The notes: generated by a model from the sequence alone, not told the origin. 64,000 nt of DNA from Symsagittifera roscoffensis (GCF_963678635.1 NC_087065.1:33107679-33171678); one strand, 5' to 3'; shown: positions 47,534 through 59,340, numbered from the stretch's first letter. Translations and numbers: made by a program.

Positions 47534-47678
47534 ATGTTAGTGATGGAATATAATTGGTTAAATAGTAATATTTTATAGAGATTATTTTATCAATAATATA
47601 ATTGGTTTATAAATACTAGTTTAGAACTGGTTCCAATGCAGTGCTTTGAATATGCATTTCCGTTTCTCTAAAATTTTA
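47534..47678 (-). repeat. Truncated LTR end plus 43 bp of shared flank
   Basis: Nearly identical to 48725-48867, including 43 bp beyond the LTR end (ATGCAGTGCTTTGAATATGC and onward). Only the outer ~100 bp of the LTR is present. It lies inside the 18-kb element. Confidence 0.85.
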
Positions 47679-47816
47679 TATGACTTTTGCAGTTAGAATT
47701 CAAATGATATTAGCTTTTCGAATAAGTTTGGTTATGTTTTAGGTGATGAAGCTGGGATGAAGAAAAGGTGATTTCTTGAGAAGCAAGAAACTTTTCATAA
47801 ATTTTTTTCATAAATT

Positions 47817-47897
47817 TGATAGTTCTTAAACAAGGACACAACAGCTCTTGTGTTGGTCCTTTCCCCCGTGGATAAATGGTCTTAAAGTAAAGTAAAT
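47817..47897 (+). repeat. SINE 3' fragment
   Basis: TAGTTCTTAA, a GACACAACAGC string, TTGGTCC, then GTGGATAAATGGT and a short AAAGTAAAGTAAA tail. This matches the 3' half of the SINE at 30144-30353 and ends in a short tandem tail as SINEs do. Confidence 0.55.
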
Positions 47898-48410
47898 TTT
47901 CTAAGACTTACGTTAAAATTTTCTTCTAATTAATTTTTGTAATTTCACATTCAAAAAATTATGTTTTTTTTTATAACATTTTTCAAATTAAATTACTGCA
48001 GATGTGGAAAGGAACGACTTTTGCATCTTTTTATCAATCGTTATTCTTGTATATAATAGGCTATAAAGAAGCGTCAAGTAGGTTTTTGAAGAGGCACTCT
48101 TCAAATAAGTTTCATGTTAACAAATGAAAATCTAAGTTTACTGGATAAAGCATACTGAATACAAATACTTGTTGCGGTTTTGGTCGTACTACTATGTAAT
48201 AGATCGGTCCGTCGTTTGATCGTTGTTTGCGCCGTGATCTCGGTCTTCGGGTTATACCTGGTATTTCTTGTATTGTTTGAAAATTTGGCGTAGTTTCATT
48301 GAGACGTAGAGACATTTCTATTAAAATGTCTATTCCATCTAACATTTTGCCGTTATTCAATTGTCTAATTCTAATTCTAATTATCTAAATCCAGGTGTGT
48401 TAAGGTCTTG

Positions 48411-48432
48411 TTCGAGACTTTTGGTCGCACCA
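48411..48432 (-). promoter_or_regulatory. Candidate tRNA primer-binding site of retrotransposon 2
   Basis: On the minus strand, two bases after the 5' LTR, the sequence begins TGGTGCGACCAAAAGTCTCG; its complement looks like a tRNA T-arm and acceptor end (TTCGAGACTTTTGGTCGC plus ACCA). Position and CCA-complementarity fit a primer-binding site. Confidence 0.7.
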
Positions 48433-48434
48433 GA

Positions 48435-48824
48435 TGAGTTATGTACATGGCACTGTACTCATAGAGTAATTTCAGATAAGGTGCACCGTCTGTTTGTCAA
48501 GCTATCTTATTTTCGGCCGGATAGATTCGTGCAACTTCTTAGTCTAATATGAATCTCAATCTTACTCTTACATCTCCTAGTCTCAATAGATCTAGTGTGC
48601 ACTGGTTCTTACGAGTTAGTTCTTGGAGTTCATCCAGAAGGAGAACAACTGTAGTCTAAGATTTATTCAAATTCTTCTGGTGCTGAAACTACAAGTAGTT
48701 TCAGCACTTACAAATAAGTGTCAATGTTAGTGATGGAATATAATTGGTTAAATAGTATTATTTTATAGAGATTATTTTATCAATAATATAATTGGTTTAT
48801 AAATACTAGTTTAAAACTGGCTCA
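48435..48824 (-). repeat. 5' LTR of retrotransposon 2 (minus orientation)
   Basis: 390 bp aligning end to end with 30798-31188. Plus-strand ends are TGAGTT and CTGGCTCA (the latter a slightly mutated GGTTCCA). It would carry the promoter and polyadenylation signals of the element. Confidence 0.85.
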
Positions 48825-48867
48825 ATGCAGTGCTTTGAATATGCATTTCCGTTTCTCTAAAATTTTA

Positions 48868-50335
48868 CAGTCTTTATTTGGAAGCGAAACATCCGTTTTT
48901 CTGATTGCTTATTTTTGAGATATTTAACTTAATATTCCTCAAAGTTGATTGTATAAGGTGACATATTTCTGGTCTGGACGTCTTTTGATCAAATTTTGGT
49001 GGTGTTCCAATTGGGTAGATATTAAATTTTGTTAAAATCGGTTTCTTTCTACCACAAAACGTTTGTTAAAGTTTTTCAATCCGCTCATAAATCGTTCCTT
49101 GATACGAGCAGCTTTATTTATAGTATAAATTCATTTTGCGTATAGTTCAAAAAGTGATCAGATTTCTAAATCAAAAAATGATTATCAGCTTCTTACTGCA
49201 GCAAGAAAATGTTATAAAGTTGCTGCAAGTTGCAGAGGAGCTCCTTTTCATTTCACCTCAAGTTAATGCAAGAAAGTTTTGGAACTGAAAGAGAGAATAT
49301 GGTAAATAAATGATATGAATAAAATAATGAGATGATCGTTGAGATGGGATGGGATGGGGCTGATTAAATTGCATTTGTGTCAGAAAGTATCAAAAAAATC
49401 AATCAAACCATGTGATCGAGCGCTGGTTATAATTGGGAGATTGCAATGTTCAAATATTAATTTGGCTCGAGCGTCATTGCTTCATTTTACGTCAAACTGA
49501 AAAATGTTCCAACCAAATTAATCCCCGGAGGTTGAAAAGAGAGCGATTGTGACAGAACGGATGAGGAAGGAGCATACAAATAGTCTTTTCTGCCGACGGC
49601 TCCAAATTGAATTAGAATTATGTAAGGTTAGACAGAGCAGAAAATGAGATGTAACCATACTTTCAAATTATTCTTTTCAAAACAAATTTGCAGCATTTAG
49701 GAAGAAAATGATTTATAGCAATTTCTGCTCATACAATACGAAAACCGGAGGCTCAATTACTGTACACAAAAGCTGAATACAGTAAAAACTAGTGAAATTA
49801 AATGTCTAGGCAGCAATAACAGAATGACGAAAGCTCCAAATTTCTTTTGATGATATCCATATTCCTAGTCGAGTTCTAAGTTGACCATGGTTTCGAATTT
49901 GGGTAAACGGAAGTGTGTTTGTGCTCATACGATTTTTTTCCAGCCCAAATATGAATAATCATAGCACAATTTAGAGATTTTGATAACCTGTGCCAAAGAT
50001 GTAAAAAGATTTTTAAGGTTTTTGTTTTGTTAAAAATTTTTTTTTCTGAATTCCTATGCATTTGACTCATAAAAATCTCCCAAACAAATTTTGCGGGTTT
50101 AGGGCAAACATCTGGATCCGATATATCAAACAACCGCTATAAAAAGCACTCAAACTTCAAAATTTTAAAAAGTTTGCTTTGCCGATTCCAATTTATTGAA
50201 GAATGTGTGGAAAATTTATTCAGTCAATTTTATACTTGTTAGCAAAGCTTTTTGGCAGAACTTTTTTATAGCTTCTAAAAGATATTGTTGTCTTGAGCTG
50301 AATTTTATAAAAATCATATACCTGTAATTATTTTT
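48868..50335. other. Non-coding AT-rich DNA
   Basis: No convincing gene. The frames seen (for example 50133-49876 minus) are short and not recognised. Confidence 0.4.
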
Positions 50336-50339
50336 TGTA

Positions 50340-51535
50340 AATTTACGAGGGTTTGAAAATTGCTAATTTGGCCAATTTGGAATAAATAACGTTCAATATA
50401 TAGCGTTCTTATAACACGCGTAAGAGACAATTAATGTTTTTTTCATTTATTTAGCAATTGTTCAAAAAATTTTTTAAATTGGCTTCAATTGTGCAGTCGG
50501 AGCATTCAGGATTTCGCCCTGATAAACGAGCACTCTTGTTTTCATTTGAAGTACTTCCGCAACAAGGAGTCAGTATTAGGTTGGCCAGCAATATTTTAAG
50601 TTGACAAAAATAATCAAAATTTGATCTAATTTCCAAAAAATGTCGGATATATGCTCTAAACTGTTCGTCGGATGTATGCATGGTTCCTTTTTTTGTATGG
50701 GAATATTCATTTTAATATAATTCAACCAATTATTTCAATCAGTTACTGAATCATCAGTATCCCCAATAACATAGTGTAGGGGGGACGTTTGGTGGATGGT
50801 ATGGATAGGTGTGCAGTTTTGTATCTGTAGGTCACTGGAATCTAGAGACAAATTTTAAAATGTGTTCCAAAATGTGAAAGGTTTCTGCTAAGAAAATTTT
50901 CATGGTCTCCGCGCAAATATGCTAAATGTAATTTTTTTTCCACAAAATATAAGTTAATTCCGCAAAATTAATTCAATTCAGCGACATTTTTTGTTTCGAC
51001 TTTTGTAGAAAGTGATGAATATATATGCCTGGGCTGGTTTTTTTTATACAGATCAATTTTACAAAAGCTGACAGCGTATGGTTATCGATCCGGAAATCTT
51101 TGAATTGCTAAGCGAGTAAGCTTGCACTAAGCTAAAATGCGGTTGGCACTCGAATGACACTTTCATATTTTAATCATAAAATAATGGGGGCTTAAAGATT
51201 GCCAATTTGACCAATTTGGGAAAACTAACGCGCAATACATTTTGTGCTACTACCGCGTAAGCGGCAAAATAATACGTCTGAGAAATAGTTTCAAACTCTA
51301 TTTAATGCTCTACCATATGCGAAACATTTCATTTTGTACTTAATTTAGCGTGTGGTTATGATTTCAAAAAAAAAACTAAAAAAAGTCCATTTTTTTTATT
51401 TTCAAAGCGAATTTTATTCTATAGAGCTTAAGAGGCAACCGGAACATTCAGTGCATCGCCTTGATATGAGCAGTCTTGAATTTAAACTAATCTTGAGTGA
51501 ACAATTAATAGCTAAAGTAAGATCTAATAGCTAGC
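50340..51535. repeat. Diverged direct repeat pair (~350 bp each)
   Basis: 50340-50700 and 51183-51530 share, in order, ATTGC(T/C)AATTTG(G/A)CCAATTTG, a CGCGTAAG motif, GGAGCATTCAG/GGAACATTCAG and CGCCCTGATAAACGAGCA / CGCCTTGATATGAGCAGTC. The copies are about 845 bp apart, same orientation. Short frames within (50681-50451 minus; 51352-51534 plus) are on opposite strands and are not convincing genes. Confidence 0.65.
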
Positions 51536-51569
51536 AGATGCGAAATTTATAAACAAGAACTTAGCTTCT

Positions 51570-51765
51570 AACCTACTAATTTTAGGAAATCCTACGCTGA
51601 TCGACCTTAAATTTTTCTGAAGGCGCCTCTCGTGCCAATATACAATAAATTTTATAAAATAACGTGCCAAAAAACGCGATTTCTGGTCAAAACTTTCCAA
51701 AATTGCCTTGAATTGTCTTTTTTGCTTATAGTTCATTTTCTGCGGCGCGGAAAGTTTAGTTAACC
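51570..51765 (+). mobile_element. hAT-like MITE, copy 2 (partial)
   Basis: Contains the family landmarks TTAAATTTTTCTGAAGGCGCC, GTGCCAAAAAACGCGATTT, TGGTCAAAACTTT and CTGCGGCGCGGAAAGTTT in the same order as copy 1. The terminal CGGATCTAGG end is absent or decayed. Confidence 0.6.
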
Positions 51766-53780
51766 AAGATATTTCTCTTTGTGGATATAGAGTGCTCGGT
51801 GTATCAAATCAGTTGACTTGATCAAGGTGTTAATAATGCCTTTTTTGATCACATTCTAAGCCACTATAGCCCTTTACTCATCCAAAATTTACGGTAGAAC
51901 TTCAATCACCACTAATCTTGCAAAGCATGATCTGAGACAAAAAATGTTAAAATTATCATAATATTAGCGCTCGGTTTAAACTTTTTTCGGATCAAAAAGT
52001 TGAGTTTCTCTGTAACAGTTTCTGATAAAACAATATCTAAAAAAAGGGTCTGAAATCAGAGCAAATCAAGATGTTTTAAATGAAAAATATTCTGTCAACT
52101 TATTTTAATTCTATGAAACGAACTTATTAAAGATGAAATGTCTTTTAATTGAAAAAAAAACTTCCAGAAAGCATCATTCTTTTTTATTAGTGTTTTTTTT
52201 GTCAATATAACCCGAACGTTTATGTTTACATTTATATTTCTACAAATCATAACATAAAATCCTTTCATTCCAGGCTCGCTGCTGAAACTTTTTAAAACAA
52301 TCTGTTACATTGTCTCATTTAAAAATTACTAAAATTTGATTTATCGTGTCACATTGAAGTTTAATTTTGAAGTAATTTTTTTCTCCGTTTTAATTTTTCT
52401 GAGATCTTCTATTCCATTTTTGATCACACTCTTTAATCGAAACATCAGAGCGAATTCAATGGCACTCTTACTCTCTTATATCATGTGCGCTTGGTGTGTT
52501 TCTTTTCCTAGCAGTTTTGAAGAACCAGTATCAATATATTTCGAGATATTTTACCTGAGATCAAACTTTATCAGATTATAGGGATTTCAAGTTTCCTAGA
52601 GTGGCAAAGGCTGAATAATCCTAACACTATACTTTCAAGTGCTCTCTAGTGCTGCACCAACACCTGGCTAATTTTTTAGTCATTGCACTCGCCTGTGGGA
52701 CAACAAAAAAGAAGAAACAAATTTGGATATAGATTTTTTGTTTCGGTTATTAGAAAACGACATGGCGCAGATCTTCCTCCGTTTCTTCAAAATTTGGTGA
52801 ATTTAGCATTTGAAATTGGGAGGACTTGATTTTGGTTTTTTGTTTTGACTGTGGGCAACGCAAACGGAAAAATAAAAAATGAACTTGGCAAATTGATAAA
52901 TTGATGTGGCATTGTTTTTCTTTCCAGCGGCACGGAAGTGTCAAATTTACGCGACATTGTTTTCTTTTCTCCCGCAAAATTTTACCAATAATCGACAGCT
53001 AAAAATTGTTTAGATGCAAATGAGTTCGATTATATAAAAGATAAAGCAATTCAAAATAAAGTGAACAAAACCCAAAAGTTAAGGTTTCGATACAAATCAT
53101 CAATTAAACTCACTTTATTGAAGGCTCGCATGCTAATTTTCTTAAAGACCAGCTTTATCTATAAAAAATTATATTACAATTTTAAAACACAGATTCAGGT
53201 TGCAATTGTAAATTATTACGTTTTTTAATTTCAATTTGTGTAAATAAACTCATCAAAATATAACAATCAAAAATATTTCTGATTTCCCTCTAAATTTCGC
53301 TTGTCTAATTCACTGTTTTTTAATACTTATTTTTTTTTATTTCAAGCGAAACGGCAAAACTCATTTGTTTTAAGTCATAGTTCGTCGCAAAAAAATCACT
53401 CCAGAACAGGATAAAATCGTTCAGAAATATTTATATAGATACCCTGTTAAAAAGTTCAGAAACAAAATTAAACAATTAAGAAGCATGTTTGATCGAGAAC
53501 GATCAATTTTGTTCATTGTTTTGGCAGGCTTCTTTGCAAAGGAAACCTTGTGAATTTAACCTTCAATGGTGTAGCCTTTTTCTATCCATTTTTCAAAATT
53601 GGAGGCTCGGGCAATCTCAATATCATACTCAACTTTTTACAAAATTTTTTAATGTTTAATTTGTAGTCATTTGGTGGTTTTCGCCATTCTGACTGTTTTC
53701 TTTTTGTGTAAGCTTTTTTTCTGTCAACAAATCAAGTTCCTTAGCAGGCTGAAGTTGTCGTGTATCTTGTCTGCTAAGAA
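51766..53780. other. Non-coding AT-rich DNA
   Basis: Only short frames, none recognised (for example 52336-52581 plus, 52977-52750 minus). A small direct repeat, GTGGCATTG/GCGACATTG followed by TTTTCTTT, lies near 52903-52965. Confidence 0.4.
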
Positions 53781-56700
53781 CGTGGTTTTTTGACTGATAT
53801 TCCTATCTTTTATATTTTGTAGTTCTGATCAGAATTTGTAACTGTTTCGCACATTCTATTTATCAAAAACTCTGAGCAGTTGACATTTTTCTACTGAATT
53901 TTCATAGAACAGACCAAACTTTTTTCCCTAAAACTTAGTTGCCAACATATCTGCAGGATGAATATTGGTTTTATTATGCAGCTAAAACAAATTGGTGCAA
54001 AACTAAGAACTTTACATTGTAACACACGCCAATAAAAGTTTGAGTTTCAGTTTCAAAGATTACAGACAGTTTTAAAATTCCTCTATATCACCCAGTTTTA
54101 TGTTTTTGATTTATTGTCACGACAAGGTATCGCGCTGAATAATTTGAAGCTTTATACTCATAATTCATCTATTAAAATTTCAAGGTTTCTAGTGGTGATT
54201 TACTCTCTATATAGTTTTTTTTTCGAAATTACAAAAATAGTTTCAGTACGGTCTATAAAAAACTGGCCTAAATTATTCCTAACATTTTATGATTTTTTTA
54301 ATTTACAATTTAATACAAAGAAGCGAAGCAAAACCGAATGAAAACCGAATGAAAACCTGGCATACAAAACCGAATGAAAACTAGTACTTGCATATAAACC
54401 AAAAAAATTTTAAATTAGTTCCAATAAAAAAAACGAAAAATTGGAAGCAATTTACCTGCGTCTTTGGAAATTAAAAATAAAGAGCAAGCAAATCTGCACT
54501 GTTAATTGACATAAACAGATATGAAAGCTGTAGAAAAAGAACGTTAAGTGTTAAAACGTTGTTTTTCGACAGCAGATCACATCTATGTTTATCAAACAAA
54601 AATTCACTTGACTGATAGTCCTGTTTTATAGTTTTATAGTTTTGATCAGTATTTGTAATTGTTTCGCCCATTCTATTAACCAAAAACCTCTGAACAGTCG
54701 ACAGTTCTTACTAAATTTTCACTCAAAAAGGCCAAAAATTTTTCCGCAACAAATCTGCGGGATGAATATTGTTTTTATTACGATGCTAGAAATAACTGAA
54801 GCAAAACCAAAGATCTTCAATTGTAAAAACCGTCACTGAAAAGTTCGATTTCAGTTTCAAAGATTGTAGCCAGTATAATAACTTCTCTTTACAATAACCC
54901 AATTTTTTGTTTAATTTTTATTGTCACGGCAAGATATCGCGCTGAATGTTTAATTTTCAGTTCTTCATAATCAAAATTCGTCTATTGAATTTTCATGAAT
55001 GGTTTCAGTGATTTAAATTCTTAGTAGTTTACTTTTGAAAATTACAAAAAAAAATAGTTCAGTTCGGTCTTGAAAAAGCTGACCATTATTCTGTAAAATA
55101 CAAAAAAAATGTTTCTTACATTTTTCTGATTTTTCATCAAAATGAGCGTATCTGCTTAATCACAGTTTTTTTATTTTAAGAAAAAACGGATGCTATAAAA
55201 AGATAAAAGAAAAAGAATTCTAAGAATTTTGAAAAATATGAGTAGCCCCAAAGATGTTTCAGTGTTTTTACTACTTTGTGATTTATCTTTGTTTTACAAT
55301 TTTTTATACCAAGGTAATTATTTTTTGAGATGATAATTAATAGTTAGAGGCAAAGCTGAGCTTTGAATCCTTTGTGATAGAAAACCGAATGACTATTACT
55401 ACTGGCAAGTAAATCAAAAAATCACAAAAATTTTTTAGCACTTTTGGAAATACCAGCACTTTTGGAAATTTTACAAACAGCAACAAAGGAAATATGCACA
55501 CTACTTGCTATATAACGCATACATAGCATGACAATTTAATTGACGGAAAGAGGTATAAAAGCCGCAGAAAAAAGAAAATATCTGCAAAAGCATTGTTTTT
55601 CGAAACCAGATTACATCTTTGATAAATTAAACAAAAAGTTACTCTACCGATAACCTTCTAATTACAATTTCTTAGTTCTGATCAGTATTTGTAATTTTTT
55701 TGCATATTCTTATAATCAAAAACTTTGAACATCTGATACCTTTCTACTAAATTTTCATTTAACAGGTCAAGTTTTTGTGCAAAAAATTGATTGCAAACAA
55801 ATCTGCCGGACAAAAAGTGGTGTTCTATTACGCTTATTTTTTTTTTAAATTAAAAGATCGTAACCAGTTTTTTATTATCTATTTAACCCAGTTTATGCTT
55901 AACTTTTTTTGTCACGGCAACTTATCGTGCTGAATGTGATTTTTAGTTCTTCATATTCACAAACCATCGATCAAATTTTTACGGTTTTTTTAGTGATTTA
56001 CGTTTTGTATAGTTTTCTTCAAAATTACAGAAATAGTTCCGTACGGTGTAGAGAAAACTGACCAATATTTTTCATAGGAAAAAAATTATTCAACTTGAGC
56101 TAACTAAAAGTGATTAGGGTATCTTTAGTTCAGTTCAAATTAAATTTTGAGGTGCTGTAAGTTCAACAACATCAGATACACCGTTTCGAGAATAAAAACA
56201 CAAAACATACTATGTACCCACCAAATGCACATCAGACGCGCTGCTTATAAATGCTACAAGATATGGACTTTAGCGTATCCAATAATGATTGCGCCCACGA
56301 ATCTGGTGATTTCGGGTTCAAAGCGGTTCTGCGCTGCAATTTGAATAAGCGGCGCTTGCAAGTTAGCCACTGCCTGATGAGCTTTTGTTGATTAAGTGAG
56401 CGGCTTTTATTGCTTGTATCCACAACTCGCCGAACCACCAACTTTGTAATGTAAAAAACGATTGAACAAGATTTATTTTACAGATCAAATATGTTTTCCA
56501 TGACCTAATTAGTCCGCACGCAAAATTGAATAACAAAAATTCAGATTGCATTACAGTTGCATATAAATTGCAGAGCTGTGCACCAGTTGTGATGGAAAAC
56601 CGAATGATCATTACTAATTTCAACTAAACCGAAAAAATATATTTTCTTCAAATTATAAAAAAATATACAAAAAACGATTTATTAGGACGAACACCTTTCG

Positions 56701-57620
56701 AAAATTCAGAAGCAGCAAAAAAATAAAACCTGCACAATACTTGCGATATGATTCATAGCCTGACAAACTAATTGACGGAAAGAGAAATGAAAGCCGCAGA
56801 AAAAGAATGTTATCTTCAAAGAACGTCTCTTTTTTTTCGATAGCATATCACAAAATTTGTGATATAATAAACAAAACTTTACTTGACTGATAGTCTTATA
56901 ATTACTTTTTTGAAGTTCTGATCAGTATTTGTTATTGTTTCACAAAATTTTTTAATCAAAAACTATGAACATCTGATCATTTTCTCCTAAAATTTCATTA
57001 GACAGATCACAATTTTTCCGCAAAAATTTTGTTGCAAGCAAATCTGCAGGTTGAATAGTGTTCTATTACTCTGTTAAAACAAATCTGGTGTAAAACTGGA
57101 GAAGATTTTTTCAAATTTAGAGATTGCAGTCAGTTTTTTCATTCTCTATTCACGGCAAGATATCATGCTGAATGTGTATTTTTCAGTTCTTCGTATTCAA
57201 AAACCATCGATCAAATTTTTACGGTTTTTTTTATGGATTTACATTTGTATAGTTTTCTTAAAAAATACAGAAATAGTTCCGTACGGTCTAGAGAAAACTG
57301 ACCAATATTCTTCATAGGACAAAGTTTTTCTGATGTTTTTGTACTGACGTTTGTTTTCTGATCTTTCATCAAATTGCGCCCACGAATCTGGTGATTGGGG
57401 ATTCAAATCGCACCTGCGCTGCACTTTGAATTTTACGCGCTTGCAAGTTAGCCACTGCTTGATGAACTCTAGCTGACTAAGTGAGCGGCTTTTATTGCTT
57501 GTATCCCCAACTCGCCGAATCACCAACTTTGTAATGTAAAAAACGATTGAACAGTGATTTATTTTTTAGAACAAATATGTTTTTCATGACCTAATTAGTC
57601 CGCACGCCAATTTGCATAAC
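53781..57620. repeat. Array of four degenerate long repeat units (~0.8-1.2 kb)
   Basis: The anchor GATCAGTATTTGTAATTGTTT occurs at 53827 (variant), 54644, 55680 and 56920. Each is followed by a CTGAACA-type string, an ATCTGC(A/G)GG(A/T)TGAAT string, a TGTCACGGCAAGATATCGCGCTGA-type string (partial in the fourth unit) and an AGTACGGTCTA-type string. Spacing is 817, 1036 and 1240 bp. The last two units also carry a near-identical segment (56287-56530 and 57371-57615) with GCGCCCACGAATCTGGTGAT and GCGCTTGCAAGTTAGCCACT. Non-coding on both strands. Confidence 0.8.
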
Positions 57621-59170
57621 AATTGCATCAAGTGCTCAAAACCTTTACTTATAAAAATTTGCAGCTGGAAGGAGAAGGAAAAAGCCAAGTGCAATCTAAT
57701 TCAACTTTAAATAATTAACACCCTTTAAATAATCAAAAAGACTTTATGACGACTGACTGAGCAATTGCTTGTTCCGGTGACAGTTGCTGAAGTTCTGCTT
57801 TTTACAATTGCTTTTATCGAGATTAAACAAACTCATGTTTAGATAACTTATTATTTGGGTAAAAGAATAGACTTTTCAATCTTTCTCAGAGCCCTTACAT
57901 TTTCTACACGGATGATGGCGTCTCAAATCAGTGTTCGGTTCAGCACAAACTTCCTTTCAGAGGGTTTTTAATTGAAACCAAAACCACAGCTGGCTGACAA
58001 AAAATTAAGTATTGTCCTCTTGAGAACGCCTAACACAATTTTAATATTTTTCTCAAAGTATATTGGCTAGAAAATGAGTTTAGATGAAAAATATTTGTTG
58101 TACCTTCATAGCAAAAGTAGAATTGAACATTGCATGAGTTTTTTGGCAGGTATGCTACTGCCGGCAGAGCTGTGAAACTACGTTTTTTTTGAAAAAGCAA
58201 TAGTTCTAGTTTTGTTGGCCTTGTAATTGTGATCAACTTCGCATGTTGTTCACTTTTTTCACCGAGAAGTGAGCACCATCTATTCAAGAAAAACATTAAA
58301 CAGCGAATTGGTTAAAACGATGTGCTGATTTCATGAAGTTAAACACGCGGTTTTATGATGCTCAGATGTGCGGTGAATAACAAAAGTTGCTCGTGCCATG
58401 ATGCCCACCATGAGGACCAGAAATGAGTAGGTTTGGACTGGGGATCAAAAAAATACCGCGAGAACCATATAGGCCCTGAATCGGATGTTTACTACCCGGG
58501 TTGGACAAATTTATAATCATACAATTCCAAATATGGATGAAAGCATATTTAAAGTCATTTAGCTTCAACAAAATTAAAAAGAAAAATAGTTGCACTCAAG
58601 GTCCATTATTCTTTTTTTTTCCAGAATGCAAAATTTATGAATTTTTTGTTCCGCATGAAAATATACAATTTTTGTTAAAGTTTCTTACTTCATCACAAAA
58701 AAGTTTTCAGTTTTTCCAAAACAAAAGTTTGGCTCAAGCATTGATGAAATTTTTTGAATCAGTTCTAATTAGAGTCAAATTATTTTCAAGAACAACAGGC
58801 ACTGTTAAGCGAATTCATTCAATTGTTTTGGACTGATTATTTTTAAGAAGAACAAATGAAAATAACTTAAGGCTAATTTTTTCCTAAAATGTTTAGGAAG
58901 ATTTAAAGGCAATGTAATGTGTAAAATATACGCAGATCGTTTTCTAATCTAGGCTGTGCAATTCAGTTAATGAAACTTAAATTGAAAATTTAAAAGAGGC
59001 GGGAGTAAAAAACAGGAAAACAAATAAATCGAGTAAAACCGTCAACACTATATTTAACTTAAAAATCTAGCGGGCAGCCCTATATAAAAAGTAAAAAGAC
59101 TTGGAATTGGATAATGGTCTCGGGAGCTGATTAAATGTTGATATTGTCTGGCAGTGACCTATATCTCAAA
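57621..59170. other. Non-coding AT-rich DNA
   Basis: Short frames on both strands (58296-58030 minus; 58501-58836 plus; 58595-58362 minus) are not recognised and have no family features. Confidence 0.4.
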
Positions 59171-59175
59171 TTTTT

Positions 59176-59340
59176 CTTTTCTTTTGAGGCTCCCCTTCGG
59201 TATGGTCCCGCTGTATTTTTTTCTTTTTTTTGAGGCTCCCCTTCGGTATGGTCCCGCTAGGATTAGGAGCTTTGAGGTGTCTCAAACTTGCATATAATTA
59301 GTGGCAAATGCGGCCGAGGTTCCTAGCCTCTAATTTTTTC
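59176..59340 (+). other. Structured element with a 46-bp 5' duplication (candidate small RNA)
   Basis: TGAGGCTCCCCTTCGGTATGGTCCCGCT occurs at 59185 and 59231. The second copy opens a block whose ends pair: GCTAGGA (59256-59262) with TCCTAGC (59321-59327), enclosing a hairpin TTTGAG-GTGT-CTCAAA (59271-59286) and a second, TTGC-12 nt-GCAA (59288-59307). An alternative outer pairing is GAGGCT (59232) with AGCCTC (59325). A TAATTTTTTC tract follows, resembling a Pol III terminator or Sm-type site. No coding frame. It is GC-rich against an AT-rich background. RNA identity is an inference. Confidence 0.4.

Larger units (their letters stand above)
44562..48400 (-). other. 5' (gag-side) region of retrotransposon 2
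   Basis: Minus-strand frames at 48360-48112, 46923-46552, 46361-46041 and 44855-44562 lie between the primer site and the protease, where gag is expected. The last ends with IGPEPINTPLHDNWLHRRTA, a plausible capsid-like stretch; 46923-46552 is Lys/Ser/Asn-rich; 46361-46041 has a hydrophobic stretch (IFALLFLVMYLI). No CCHC zinc knuckle was found. A truncated LTR piece (47534-47678) and a SINE fragment (47817-47897) interrupt the region, so part of it is inserted material. Confidence 0.4.
30798..48824 (-). mobile_element. 18-kb Ty3/gypsy-like LTR retrotransposon 2, minus strand
   Basis: Two related ~390-bp LTRs in the same orientation (48435-48824 and 30798-31188) bound an internal region with protease, RT, RNase H and integrase on the minus strand. 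A tRNA-like primer site sits beside the right LTR, which is therefore the 5' LTR. At 18,027 bp it is much longer than usual Ty3/gypsy elements. The excess is a long 5' region (44.6-48.4 kb), a 0.85-kb duplication on both sides of pol, and a 6.8-kb region after integrase. It may have grown by nested insertion. LTR identity looks near 85-90 percent by eye. No target-site duplication was seen, so the two LTRs could belong to different insertions. Confidence 0.7.

Noticed and set aside
59185-59340. Firm spliced-leader RNA gene call
   Set aside because: Only a donor-like GTATGG, hairpins and a T-rich tract are visible. There is no known leader sequence and no transcript evidence, so it is kept as a speculative finding.
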